From Rhizobiaceae bacterium (lineage in GTDB: Bacteria; Pseudomonadota; Alphaproteobacteria; Rhizobiales; Rhizobiaceae), in contig JABABQ010000045.1 of NCBI GenBank assembly GCA_014238155.1, forward strand, positions 23,586-87,585: a stretch of 64,000 bases of DNA, given 5' to 3'. The notes under the pieces were generated by a model. The model was given only the letters and a program-made list of their open reading frames with translations. It had not been told where the DNA came from and ran no database searches. Shown here piece after piece: positions 1-8,609 of the stretch. The first letter of the stretch is position 1; every line of letters starts with the position of its first letter. The position numbers and the translations under genes were made by a program.

Positions 1-1260
1 GTTCTCGCCACCGGATTTGATCATGTATTTGACCCGATCGACATAATCCAGCGTGCCGTCGGCATTTCGGCGCATCACATCGCCCATATGAAACCAGCCA
101 TTGCGAAAGTCATGCTGATTGGTCGCATCTGCCCGCCAATAACCGCTGAACAGGGTTGGGCCCCGCAATGCAACCTCCCCCGGTTGTCCCACCGCCACGT
201 CCCGGTCTTGCGGGTCGACCAGCCGCAATTCGGTAAAGGCGCTTTGTCTTTTTGGGAGCCGGTCAGGCACCTGACCGATGGCAATGGTGCTGGCGGTGGC
301 CGGTGGCAGGCCAGTTTCGGTGGCTCCAAAGGAATTCAAATAGGGTGTCGAAAGCGCCTTTGTGGCAGCGGCAATTTCTTCCCGCGGCACCAGATCGGCC
401 ATCGCGCCGCAAACCGTGATGCCTTTGGGTGTCACCCCTTTTTCGCTGCAAAACGCAGCGAACTCACCGACCATTCCTGGCATCAGCACAAACCAGCCAA
501 CCCGGTTGGACGCGATAATATCCACCAGCTCCTGCGGTTGATAACCATCAACGACAAAGACCGTGCCGCCACGCAGTAAAGTCGCCAGACTGTGATCGGT
601 GGAGGCCATATGAAACAGTGGCGCCCATGCGACGAAATTGGATCGGGTTTGCAGATTGAGGTCACTGACAAAAACAGCAGCCCGGGCGATCATTGCCCGA
701 TGACTGACCAATGCCCCCTTTGGCATGCCAGTTGTGCCGCTGGTGTAGAGGATGACCAGGCCAGCCTCGCTGTCCAGTGTCATGGGAGCCAGCGGTGTCT
801 GACCGGCCAATTGCTGCAGCAATTCCGTGCCGAACTCCAGCGTCGGGATATAGTCAAAATCCAGGTTGTGCAGTACTTCCCGGTACTCCCCTTGAAGAAC
901 AAGCATTTTGGGACTGACCAGTTCGATGCAATAACTCAGTTCACGGTCGCTCAAACGCCAGTTCAACGCCGCGACAATCACCCCGCATTTCGCTGCCGCA
1001 AGTTCCAGCAACAGATATTCAGTGCAATTGCGGGCCAGTACCCCGACCCTGTCGCCGCTGTTTAACCCTTTCGCCAGCAACAGGGAAGCGAGCCTGCCGG
1101 ACAGATCATCGACTTCCTGATAGGTGAAATGTCGCCCGGCATCGACAATGGCAACGGCGCCGGCATGGGCGCGGGCTGTTGAAGCAAACAAGCCGCCAAT
1201 TGTCGACTGGCCCGAGTTGACGACGTCCGGGGCTGGCACATATTTGTTTGATTCAGGCAT
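1..1260 (-). CDS. Acyl-CoA synthetase, AMP-forming (partial, C-terminus off the window)
   Basis: Reading the minus strand from an ATG at 1260 gives 420 uninterrupted codons that run off the left edge. The protein activates a carboxylic acid with ATP to an acyl-adenylate and then a CoA thioester in the cytoplasm. The ANL-family phosphate loop YTSGTTGMPKG lies near residue 172. A GATET motif follows (SFGATETGLPP), then GYWRADAT and GWFHMGDV. The hinge and A8 region DRVKYMIKSGGEN is at the window edge, so about 100 C-terminal residues are missing. The N-terminus is complete and a GGGAGG-like purine tract (complement of 1261-1268) sits just upstream. The substrate cannot be told from sequence; medium- or long-chain fatty acids and aromatic acids are all possible. 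Nothing next to it fixes a pathway. Confidence 0.93.
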   Translation of the reverse strand, partial: MPESNKYVPAPDVVNSGQSTIGGLFASTARAHAGAVAIVDAGRHFTYQEVDDLSGRLASLLLAKGLNSGDRVGVLARNCTEYLLLELAAAKCGVIVAALNWRLSDRELSYCIELVSPKMLVLQGEYREVLHNLDFDYIPTLEFGTELLQQLAGQTPLAPMTLDSEAGLVILYTSGTTGMPKGALVSHRAMIARAAVFVSDLNLQTRSNFVAWAPLFHMASTDHSLATLLRGGTVFVVDGYQPQELVDIIASNRVGWFVLMPGMVGEFAAFCSEKGVTPKGITVCGAMADLVPREEIAAATKALSTPYLNSFGATETGLPPATASTIAIGQVPDRLPKRQSAFTELRLVDPQDRDVAVGQPGEVALRGPTLFSGYWRADATNQHDFRNGWFHMGDVMRRNADGTLDYVDRVKYMIKSGGEN

Positions 1261-1501
1261 TCTCCCTCCCATTCCGTCCAGCATATTTAATATCGTTCTT
1301 TTTCAATATGTTAGAACTTCCACAGATCCGGGCGTCCGGGCATTAACCATCTTGCGCCTTTGGGACTCGTCAGATTAACCAAGTCTGTTATCCTGTTAAC
1401 CAATTGGTAACTTAGCCTGACAAGCACCCATGGCAAGCGGTGATACTGCGAATAAATGCCAATCAGTGCGCCTGGGCGGAATGATATCTGGAGCGGAAAA
1501 A

Positions 1502-2437
1502 ATGAAACGGGTTTTGGGGTCGGCGGCCATCGTCAGCATAGCAATGATTGGTTCATCCATGGCTCAGCAACTGCCCCCGGCGGATGCCAAGGCGGGCGAA
1601 TGTTACGCCAAAGTTCTCATTCCCGCCAAATACCGAACTTCTGCTGAAGAAGTGGTGGTTCAACCGGCCAGCACCACGTTTAAGAAAACCCCGGCAATTT
1701 ATCGCGAGATCGAAAAATCGATCCTTGTCGAAGAGGAAAGTTACGAACTTGTGCCGGTGCCACCGGTTTACGAGCTGGTCAGCGAAAAAGTCCTCATTCA
1801 AGCCGAGCAGACCGTCAAATCTGTCATTCCGGCGACCTATCGTGACGCTATCAAAAAGGTTCTGGTCTCCCCTGCCCGCGTCGAATGGAAAGTTGGACGG
1901 GGTGCCTATGAGAAGATCGACGCAGCAACCGGTGAAATCATGTGCCGGGTGGAAGTTGCGGCCGTATTTAAGGAAATTTCGCAAAAAGTGATCGATCAAC
2001 CGGCCCGGACCAATGAGGATGTCGTTCCAGCTCGTTTTGAAACCATCCAGCGGCGTGTCATGAAAACTCCGCCAACAACGCGCAAAAAAATAATTCCGGC
2101 AAAATATCGCACGCTGAAGATCAAGGAACTCATCGAAGCTGAGAAGTTTGAAGTAATCGAGACCCCGGCCCGCTATGCGTCGGTGCAAAAACGCGCTCTG
2201 ACGTCTTCGGAAACCGTGCAATGGCGGCAGATTCTATGCGAAACCAACACAACGCCCGGTATTGTGCTGCGATTGCAAAACGCCCTGATCGCCGCCGGCT
2301 ATAAGCTTGGTTTCACCCCCGATGGTGAACTTGGCCCCGGCACTCTGGCCGTTATCAGCCGATACCAGCAGGACAACAAGCTGCCAACAGGCGGCCTGAC
2401 CCTGAGCACCATCCAAAAACTCGGCGTTGAACTGTAG
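1502..2437 (+). CDS. Exported repeat protein with C-terminal peptidoglycan-binding domain
   Basis: 311 residues if the ATG at 1502 is used. This start is preferred over the in-frame 1430 start because it is followed at once by a signal peptide (MKRVLGSAAIVSIAMIGSSMAQ) and has GGA upstream. Residues about 25-240 hold some eight degenerate repeats built on a P-A/P-x-Y/F core (PAKYRT, PAIYRE, PPVYEL, PATYRD, PARFET, PAKYRT, PARYAS), spaced roughly 20-35 residues apart. Residues about 250-311 form a PG_binding_1-type module (VLRLQNALIAAGY, DGELGPGT, YQQDNKLPTGGL). It is therefore likely periplasmic and bound to the cell wall. I recognise the binding module but not the repeat region, so the function is unknown. 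It stands alone, transcribed away from the acyl-CoA synthetase. Confidence 0.85.
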   Translation: MKRVLGSAAIVSIAMIGSSMAQQLPPADAKAGECYAKVLIPAKYRTSAEEVVVQPASTTFKKTPAIYREIEKSILVEEESYELVPVPPVYELVSEKVLIQAEQTVKSVIPATYRDAIKKVLVSPARVEWKVGRGAYEKIDAATGEIMCRVEVAAVFKEISQKVIDQPARTNEDVVPARFETIQRRVMKTPPTTRKKIIPAKYRTLKIKELIEAEKFEVIETPARYASVQKRALTSSETVQWRQILCETNTTPGIVLRLQNALIAAGYKLGFTPDGELGPGTLAVISRYQQDNKLPTGGLTLSTIQKLGVEL

Positions 2438-2462
2438 AAGTAAAGCCGGGTCACTCTACCAG

Positions 2463-2523
2463 CGGCGAGCGACGAGCGGGCGGCGAGCGACGAGCGGGCG
2501 GCGAGCGGGCGGCGAGCGGCGGG
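2463..2523. repeat. GC-rich tandem repeat downstream of the repeat protein
   Basis: Two complete 18-bp units (GGCGAGCGACGAGCGGGC) are followed by two shortened units of 11 and 10 bp. The array lies 25 bp after the stop codon of the preceding gene and outside any convincing reading frame. No hairpin with a T-run is evident. Confidence 0.85.
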
Positions 2524-2632
2524 CAACCGCAGTACACTCGCAATTTCGCGCGTAGTTTTTTTCCAACCTAACCGGTGAAACGTTCAGCGACACCACCAGA
2601 TAACAGTGTGGGCGGTGCCTCAAACACCAATG

Positions 2633-2684
2633 TCGTCTGCCATCTTCACATGATATCGTCGTCTGCCATCTTCGCCTGCTATCG
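2633..2684. repeat. 26-bp direct repeat, two copies
   Basis: Two adjacent 26-bp units (2633-2658 and 2659-2684) agree at 23 of 26 positions and begin TCGTCTGCCATCTTC. Function unknown. The rest of 2524-2850 holds no gene I can support. Confidence 0.8.
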
Positions 2685-2856
2685 CCGCTATGATCTCAAA
2701 ACTTTTCAATGGTTATGTGGCATTCCACTGGACATCGTCGCAGAACCTTGAAAACCAACAGTCCACACGCTTGACTTGTAACTGGGTTAATTGCCAGCCA
2801 ATCATGCCGACTGATTGGCCGTATCGTTTTCGCCCAATGCCGAATTTAGACAACAA

Positions 2857-2884
2857 AAAGCCCGACTGTTGCCAGCCGGGCTTT
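2857..2884 (-). terminator. Rho-independent terminator of the minus-strand porin
   Basis: Arms AAAGCCCG and CGGGCTTT close a loop of about 12 bases, 25 bp beyond the porin stop. On the minus strand the stem is followed by a short T-run. Confidence 0.8.
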
Positions 2885-2908
2885 CAGTATTCTTATCAAA
2901 TCAACTGA

Positions 2909-3937
2909 TTAGAAGTTGCTCTGGATACGGATACGGTAGTCAGTGACATCTCTGTCAAGTCCACCGACTATATCCTGCTCTTCGTGGTTGTAGTCGACAC
3001 GTACAACCAGGTTAGGCTCAACGTTCCAATTGACACCCAGGGTGTAACCATCAACTTCCAAAAGCTCAGAATCCCAGTTATAGAAACCACCAACGATCTG
3101 GACGTTATCCATGACTTTGTAGCTGGCACCAACACCCCAAGCTTGGGTGTCTCCGCCGGCACCGCCATACTGGGTGCTGTCTTCCTGGCTGTTGAAGTAA
3201 GCCTGGATCAAAAGACCGTCGAGCGGTGCAACGTTACCGTATACGCCCCAAGCGCCTTCTTCAGCACTTGTGTCGTGTGAGTAAACAGCACCAATGTTGA
3301 ACATGGAACCGGAATAGTCTGCACGGATGTAACCGTCGACTGATTCATCAGAAACGGTCAGTGTTGGGATAGCACCGTTGTCCAATGAAATACCACCAAC
3401 TACGGACAGGCCGTTAGCTGCATAGGTGTAATCAAAGTACATTACACGACCACCGCCGAAATAACGACCATCATGCATTGCACCTGGAAGACCGGTCAGC
3501 TCATGACGGCTGGTACGGTAACCAGTGGAAAGACCACCGAGTTCGATATACGCATCAAGCGCACCCCAGTTGTCACGTGCATCGTCGTCATTGTCGCCGT
3601 CGCCTTCAAGACGAATGTAAGTACGCAGTGTACCCCAATCGGTTTCTTCACGAGCGTCGAGGTTGACACGAGCGTGCCAGTAACCGTCGCCTTCTGTGCG
3701 GTCGTTGGCAGCCAGATCATAGTCGAAATCTTGGTATTCGTACTGTACGCGAATTTCACCGCTGATTTTCAGGCATCTTTCGGTGCCTGGGATGTAGAAA
3801 AAGCCAGCGCCATACATGTCGCAAACTTTAACGTAATCAACGGGCTCTGGCTCAGCAACAACAGCATCAGCGGCGCGTGCGCCGGATACTGCGATCAGTG
3901 CAGCAGCAGAACCCAAAAGAAGAGTTTTGAGTTTCAT
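2909..3937 (-). CDS. Alphaproteobacterial porin (Porin_2 family), copy 1
   Basis: 342 residues. The signal peptide is MKLKTLLLGSAAALIAVSGARA, followed by the hallmark mature start of rhizobial porins (ADAVVAEPEPVDYVKVCDMYG, then FFYIPGTERCLKISGE, where two cysteines may pair). The remainder alternates short polar loops with beta-strand-like segments and ends in Phe (IRIQSNF), as expected for an outer-membrane barrel recognised by the BAM machinery. It forms a general diffusion pore in the outer membrane. The ribosome-binding site is CTGGAG upstream of the ATG. It is divergent from a paralogue at 4889-5917 across a 950-bp AT-rich gap. Residues from the early mature region are identical in the two proteins and their DNA forms a perfect inverted repeat. 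Confidence 0.95.
   Translation of the reverse strand: MKLKTLLLGSAAALIAVSGARAADAVVAEPEPVDYVKVCDMYGAGFFYIPGTERCLKISGEIRVQYEYQDFDYDLAANDRTEGDGYWHARVNLDAREETDWGTLRTYIRLEGDGDNDDDARDNWGALDAYIELGGLSTGYRTSRHELTGLPGAMHDGRYFGGGRVMYFDYTYAANGLSVVGGISLDNGAIPTLTVSDESVDGYIRADYSGSMFNIGAVYSHDTSAEEGAWGVYGNVAPLDGLLIQAYFNSQEDSTQYGGAGGDTQAWGVGASYKVMDNVQIVGGFYNWDSELLEVDGYTLGVNWNVEPNLVVRVDYNHEEQDIVGGLDRDVTDYRIRIQSNF
3759..3850. repeat. 92-bp perfect inverted repeat, left copy (inside porin 1)
   Basis: Positions 3759-3850 are the exact reverse complement of 4976-5067. Identity stops abruptly on both sides (3851 pairs as a mismatch with 4975, and 5068 differs). The flanking coding sequence is clearly less conserved. 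The two copies point toward each other across the shared promoter region. Confidence 0.93.
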
Positions 3938-4888
3938 GATTTATAATCTCCAGTAGACAATCATTTGAGAAGGGCTAGGCCCCGTAAATGGGACAGATAC
4001 TTTCGCACCCTTTCCCTGAGCCCAACCTACCCAAGCGGATTGGGAACGCAATCCTCAATGCATGTTTATGCCTTCGATCTGGTTGTTTCAAAGCTGGCTG
4101 TTGCACAAATAACACGCAATTGGGGTCTGACCGGTATCAGAACTCTTAACAGGGCCTTAAAATCCGGGAATTTGCTGGGCGGCTCACCAGAATTTAACAG
4201 CATTTCGGCGATCCATGCCATTAAAACGCAGAGAAACAAAGAGGTTTGACCAATCGGATTGATTCTTTGCTTTTCCGGCCCAGGCACGGGGGCAAATTAA
4301 CAAATGCAAATGCACGATACCCTCAACTGGCCAGGCCTGCTCGATCAATCGCGCTGTGTGGCATTTCTCATTCCCAAAACCATACACGTTTATCAAACTC
4401 AAACAGGAACATTTATTGAGCTTTTTTCCAGGTAGCGACAAGCATACTTCCGCCCTACGTGTTGGAAGTATAAATAACTACATTCTATTGTTTTGAATTT
4501 TGGACGCGTATTTAGACTTGATAATACAAATTCAACCGCTTCTCTGCAATATTGAACTGAATTATGGAATACTTATAAAAATTATCTCAATTATTTTTTT
4601 GTCTATATATTTTATATTGTAGTTTATTTATATTAATAATTTTGTGAATACTAATTATATTAAATTATTTTACTTTAAGCATAATTCTGCAGTGGACAAA
4701 AGGCTGCATAATGTGTCAATTTTACAACTGATACTTTCTAATATGCCTACATTTATTGACGTATCGTTTTTCTTATTGCCAGATAATATTTACCATGTAT
4801 TTAGCAATCAGGGAAAGTTCTTCGGGTCTGGCCCACAATCAGAGGATGTCGCCGCGTCCTCATCAAAAATATCTACTGGAGATAAAAA
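3938..4888. promoter_or_regulatory. Divergent porin promoter region, AT-rich core
   Basis: 951 bp without a gene I can support. From about 4480 to 4800 the sequence is strongly AT-rich, far more than the surroundings, and contains several candidate -10 elements, too many to choose one. Both porins share the leader stretch TCTACTGGAGAT immediately before their start codons. Short open frames here lack a ribosome-binding site or family resemblance and are not annotated. Confidence 0.6.
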
Positions 4889-5917
4889 ATGAAATTGAAA
4901 TCCCTTCTTATGGGCTCGGCTGCGGCGCTGATCACCGTATCGGTCGCTCAGGCGGCAGATGCTGTTGTGGCTGAACCAGAGCCCGTTGATTACGTTAAAG
5001 TTTGCGACATGTATGGCGCTGGCTTTTTCTACATCCCAGGCACCGAAAGATGCCTGAAAATCAGCGGCGAGTTCCGCATTCAATATGAAGCCACCACCAC
5101 AGATGATGGTGTCGACGAAACTTCTTCCGCATCGCCCTACTGGCACGCCCGCGTAAATTTCGACGCCCGTGAAGAAACCGACTGGGGTACACTGCGCACT
5201 TACATCCGTATGGAAAACCAGCATCAAGACTCCACTTCCGCAATCGATTCTGATAATGAAAACGCCGAATTCGATGTGGGGGTTCTCGACGCTTATATCG
5301 AACTGGGTGGATTCTCGATAGGACGCCGAACCAGCCGTGTGGAACTCACCGGTCTTCCCGGCTTGATGCACGATGGTTCCTATTTTGGCGGTGGTCGCAC
5401 AATGTATATGGATTATACATTTGCTGCCAACGGTCTGTCTGTCATGGGCGGTGTATCCATTGATAATGACAATATTCCCAGCAGCGATGAAGAAGAATCC
5501 ATTGACGGCTACATCCGTGCTGACTACGCCGGATCGATGTTTAACATTGGTGCTTCTTATGGTCATGACACAAGCGCAGAAGAAGGTGCCTGGGGCATTT
5601 ACGCCAACGTCACCCCTGTAGATGGCCTGTTGGTCCAAGGCTACTATAACAGCCAGGCAGACAGCACCCAGTTTGGCGGCGGCGGCGGCGATACTCAAAA
5701 ATATGGTCTTGGTGCCAGCTTTAATGTTACCGATGAGGTGTTGATCGCAGCCGGTTATTTCCACAACGACGTCGATGGTGCCGAACTTGACGGTTATTCG
5801 CTCGGTCTCAACTGGAATCTTGCTTCCAACCTGATCGTGCGTCTCGGCTACAACTTTGAAGAATCTGATGCAAGTGAAGTCTCAGACTATCGTCTTCGTA
5901 TCCAGAGCAACTTCTAG
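4889..5917 (+). CDS. Alphaproteobacterial porin (Porin_2 family), copy 2
   Basis: 342 residues, the same length as porin 1. The signal peptide is MKLKSLLMGSAAALITVSVAQA; the mature start is identical to that of porin 1 through the CLKISGE segment. Later shared blocks include YWHARVN, DAREETDWGTLRTYIR, ELTGLPG, and a Phe-terminated last strand (LRIQSNF). Loops differ, for example an acidic TTTDDGVDETSS loop near residue 70. Its predicted role is an outer-membrane diffusion pore. The start is fixed by GGAG seven bases upstream. The gene is monocistronic, with a strong terminator after it. Confidence 0.95.
   Translation: MKLKSLLMGSAAALITVSVAQAADAVVAEPEPVDYVKVCDMYGAGFFYIPGTERCLKISGEFRIQYEATTTDDGVDETSSASPYWHARVNFDAREETDWGTLRTYIRMENQHQDSTSAIDSDNENAEFDVGVLDAYIELGGFSIGRRTSRVELTGLPGLMHDGSYFGGGRTMYMDYTFAANGLSVMGGVSIDNDNIPSSDEEESIDGYIRADYAGSMFNIGASYGHDTSAEEGAWGIYANVTPVDGLLVQGYYNSQADSTQFGGGGGDTQKYGLGASFNVTDEVLIAAGYFHNDVDGAELDGYSLGLNWNLASNLIVRLGYNFEESDASEVSDYRLRIQSNF
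4976..5067. repeat. 92-bp perfect inverted repeat, right copy (inside porin 2)
   Basis: Exact reverse complement of 3759-3850; see that entry. It encodes the stretch from EPVDYVKVC to KISG. Confidence 0.93.
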
Positions 5918-5940
5918 GTTTCTCTACCAAATCTGAATTG

Positions 5941-5975
5941 AGAGCCCGGATGGAAACAGCCGGGCTCTTTTTTTT
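5941..5975 (+). terminator. Rho-independent terminator of porin 2
   Basis: Stem arms AGAGCCCGG and CCGGGCTCT close a 10-base loop and are followed by an uninterrupted T-run to 5975, 24 bp after the stop codon. Confidence 0.92.
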
Positions 5976-6130
5976 GCGCTTGAATGCCGCTGCCAACCAT
6001 TAGCTCCGCTGAACGCCCCTCCGCCTCAATAAGCTGTATGATCCGACATCCTGTTTGACCCCAACGTTTCGTGGTCGTAGCCTTTCTTCAGATCACAAGC
6101 AAAGCCAGAATCTGGCACATGGAGGCCTGC

Positions 6131-7873
6131 ATGACCCGTATCAAATATCTATTCTCATCAACCATTTTGGTGACAGCGCTGGCGACCGGCACGCTGGGAA
6201 CCGCCGGTGCAAACGATCTGGTACGCATTGCCACCATGCCAGCGGGAGCCGAAGTTACCGGATTGAGCACCAATGCCGCCGGTGAACTGTTTCTCAACGC
6301 CCAGCATCCGGGTGGCAAGAACGTTCTGAAAGGCGACGCGCCTGCAGCACTTGTCGGCTATGTTCATGGTTTTGATGCTGGTTCCGTCACCGGTTCCGGC
6401 ATGAAGCTGCCCGATGAAGCCAAACACCATCAGATGAATGTCACAGGTGGATCCTATGTCACGCTTGCAAAGGCAGGCCAAAAAATGGGCAGCGGCGAGG
6501 CATTTGGCGGGGTCTATAATACAGCAGGCGAACTGATGTTTGTGTCCAACACGCCGGATTTCAACGGCTTCGTCCCGATAAATGAGAACCAGGCCTATCT
6601 TTATACGGCCTGGGAAGGTGGTGGCCGTGAGGGCGCGAGTGCAGTCAGTCGCCTCTCCCTCAAACGGGAAAATCCTTCCGACAAATGGTCTGCTGATCTT
6701 GCAACGTCAAAAAATGTAAACCTTGAATCGGTTGCTGGCGGTGCTGTGCTCTGTTCGGGCATTGTTACTCCCTGGGGTACGCCGCTGTTGGCTGAAGAGT
6801 ATTTTTTCTACAATACCGCCACATGGAATCATCCTGACAACCATGATGAAGACGAAAAAGCCGGGTTTCGCGGCGGCAACGACATCAATTATATCAAGCC
6901 CAAAAGCATGAACCGCTACATGGGCAAAATGACCAATCCCTATCGCTATGGCTATATGATTGAGATTACCAATCCAACCAGCGCTGATGGCGAAAAGCCG
7001 GTCAAGCATTTTGCGACGGGTCGATTGAGCCATGAAACTGCCGCTGTCATGCCGGACAACAAGACACTCTATATGACCGACGACGATTCCGCCGTTTACA
7101 GCGACAAGAAATACAATACCGCGTCGGGTGGCGTGTTCTTCAAATTCGTCGCCGATACTGCGGGCGACCTCAGCGCCGGCACATTATTTGCCGCCAAACT
7201 TGTCCAGGACGCCAGTCCCAAACCAGACGAGGCCGGGTTCGATGTGTCCTGGATCGAACTGGGGCACGGCAATAATGCCGAGATTGGAGGCTGGATTGCC
7301 GAATATGATGGCGTCACGATTGCCGACTATAAAGAAGGCGGCACCAACTACATATCTGACGATGAAATCAGCGCCTGGGCTGAGACCAAATCCGGCAAAG
7401 ACCTCAACGGGGATGGTGCAATTGCCAAGGCAAAAGACAGCCGCGCCCCGTTTCTGGAATCCCGCCGGACTGCTGCTGCAATGGGCGCCACCAATGAATG
7501 GGACAAGCTGGAAGGTGTGACTTCGCACGCAAACACTGTCTACATTTCCGCATCAGCGCTGGCCTTCACCATGGACAAAAGCTGGGGTCACAAACATTGG
7601 TCAACGGGTGTAATTGACAAGGACAAGAAGGGCGACATCGCCTTGAACGCCGAAGGATGTGGTGGCACTTATGTGGCGAAAACGGGAGACGATTTCAACA
7701 TCACCCGCATAGAGCCCCATGTGATGGGCAAGACCACGGCCGATGGACGCTGCGACGATAATCTGCCAGCCAATCCCGACAATATTCTGGTCCTCAATGA
7801 CGGAACCCTGCTGATCGGTGAAGATGCCGGTCCAAAACGTCACGTGCTGGATATGCTCTGGATGGTTCGCTGA
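6131..7873 (+). CDS. PhoX/DUF839-family exported protein (putative phosphatase)
   Basis: 580 residues from the ATG at 6131, chosen over an upstream in-frame start because GGAGG sits at 6121-6125 and a signal peptide follows (MTRIKYLFSSTILVTALATG...AGAND). PhoX-like features include WGTPLLAEEY, a WNHPDNHDEDE acidic segment, the YGYMIEI-NP block, the GRLSHETAAVMPD motif and TLYMTDDDS, the metal-coordinating face of the five-bladed PhoX propeller in known members. Late residues include NPDNILVLNDGTLLIGED. PhoX proteins are calcium/iron phosphomonoesterases, usually exported. A twin-arginine signal is typical for PhoX but none is seen here, and substrate and activity are inferred only from family. 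The next gene, a RidA, starts 104 bp downstream. Confidence 0.85.
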   Translation: MTRIKYLFSSTILVTALATGTLGTAGANDLVRIATMPAGAEVTGLSTNAAGELFLNAQHPGGKNVLKGDAPAALVGYVHGFDAGSVTGSGMKLPDEAKHHQMNVTGGSYVTLAKAGQKMGSGEAFGGVYNTAGELMFVSNTPDFNGFVPINENQAYLYTAWEGGGREGASAVSRLSLKRENPSDKWSADLATSKNVNLESVAGGAVLCSGIVTPWGTPLLAEEYFFYNTATWNHPDNHDEDEKAGFRGGNDINYIKPKSMNRYMGKMTNPYRYGYMIEITNPTSADGEKPVKHFATGRLSHETAAVMPDNKTLYMTDDDSAVYSDKKYNTASGGVFFKFVADTAGDLSAGTLFAAKLVQDASPKPDEAGFDVSWIELGHGNNAEIGGWIAEYDGVTIADYKEGGTNYISDDEISAWAETKSGKDLNGDGAIAKAKDSRAPFLESRRTAAAMGATNEWDKLEGVTSHANTVYISASALAFTMDKSWGHKHWSTGVIDKDKKGDIALNAEGCGGTYVAKTGDDFNITRIEPHVMGKTTADGRCDDNLPANPDNILVLNDGTLLIGEDAGPKRHVLDMLWMVR

Positions 7874-7977
7874 GCGGCTCAGCCCATAAAATGAGCGATG
7901 TGAACCCCTGGTTTCCATCGCTCGACAGACCATAGAACCGGTTTAGACACTCTGCCTCAGCCACACAGGAGAAATTC

Positions 7978-8373
7978 ATGACGCTTCCAACATTTCATAT
8001 GGTTGACGCGGCGCCCCAGCCGGTTGCGACGTTTTCACATGCGGCAGAGGTCGATGGCTGGATATTCTTAACCGGCCAGATGCCGACATGGCCGGGTGAT
8101 CCCGACAGGCCGCTGCCGCAGGGCGTCGAGGCGCAAACCCGGCGGGTAATGGACAATTTGATAATCGTCCTGGAAGGCTTGGGAATGGGTTTGCAGCACG
8201 CGGCTCAAATAAGGATCTACCTGACCGAGTTCGAACGGGACTATGCGGCAATGAATCAGACTTATCAGGCCTATTTCGAACCCGGCAAACTGCCTGCCCG
8301 AACATGTATCGGCGTGACAGCACTTGCCGTTGGTGCACTGGTGGAAATTGACCTCGTGGCAAAACGTTCGTGA
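7978..8373 (+). CDS. RidA/YjgF-family protein (enamine/imine deaminase type)
   Basis: 131 residues. The fold signature is clear: FSHAAEVDGWIFLTGQMP near the start, QTRRVMDNLIIVLEGLGMGLQHAAQIRIYLTEF in the middle, and PARTCIGVTAL...VEIDLVA at the end. The Arg of the PARTC motif, which holds the carboxylate of the 2-aminoacrylate-type substrate in active RidA proteins, is present. It would hydrolyse reactive enamines/imines released by PLP enzymes, or act on a pathway-specific imine. AGGAGA lies at 7968-7973 before the ATG. It is followed by a strong terminator and is probably a single gene or the end of the PhoX transcript. Confidence 0.9.
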   Translation: MTLPTFHMVDAAPQPVATFSHAAEVDGWIFLTGQMPTWPGDPDRPLPQGVEAQTRRVMDNLIIVLEGLGMGLQHAAQIRIYLTEFERDYAAMNQTYQAYFEPGKLPARTCIGVTALAVGALVEIDLVAKRS

Positions 8374-8410
8374 TTCGGAACCGCTCCAATAAATGGTCCA
8401 GTTGCGACAG

Positions 8411-8446
8411 AAAACGGCGCTAAATGGGTCAATAGCGCCGTTTTTA
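8411..8446 (+). terminator. Rho-independent terminator after the RidA gene
   Basis: Arms AAAACGGCGCTA (8411-8422) and TAGCGCCGTTTT (8433-8444) pair perfectly over 12 bp with a T-run at the 3' side. The A-run on the other side means it could also stop minus-strand transcripts. Confidence 0.9.
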
Positions 8447-8609
8447 CCGACATTTCCTGTGGTTGGTTGGAATCTAAACGATTTGAAAACGCTCAAATGA
8501 TGATACCATATTTCATGCATAGGGTCGGTGGGTCGATTCAAGCAGCTATACTGAATGCGATTTCCGAATAATCGGGGGTCCGTTCGAGCGTTGGGGTCGG
8601 GGGCTGGCG

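Noticed and set aside
2690..2908. 72-codon plus-strand frame
   Set aside because: It runs into the porin terminator, has no ribosome-binding site and looks like random translation of intergenic DNA.
4644..4974. Two short plus-strand open frames upstream of porin 2
   Set aside because: They lie in an AT-rich promoter region, overlap the porin start, lack ribosome-binding sites and show no family resemblance.
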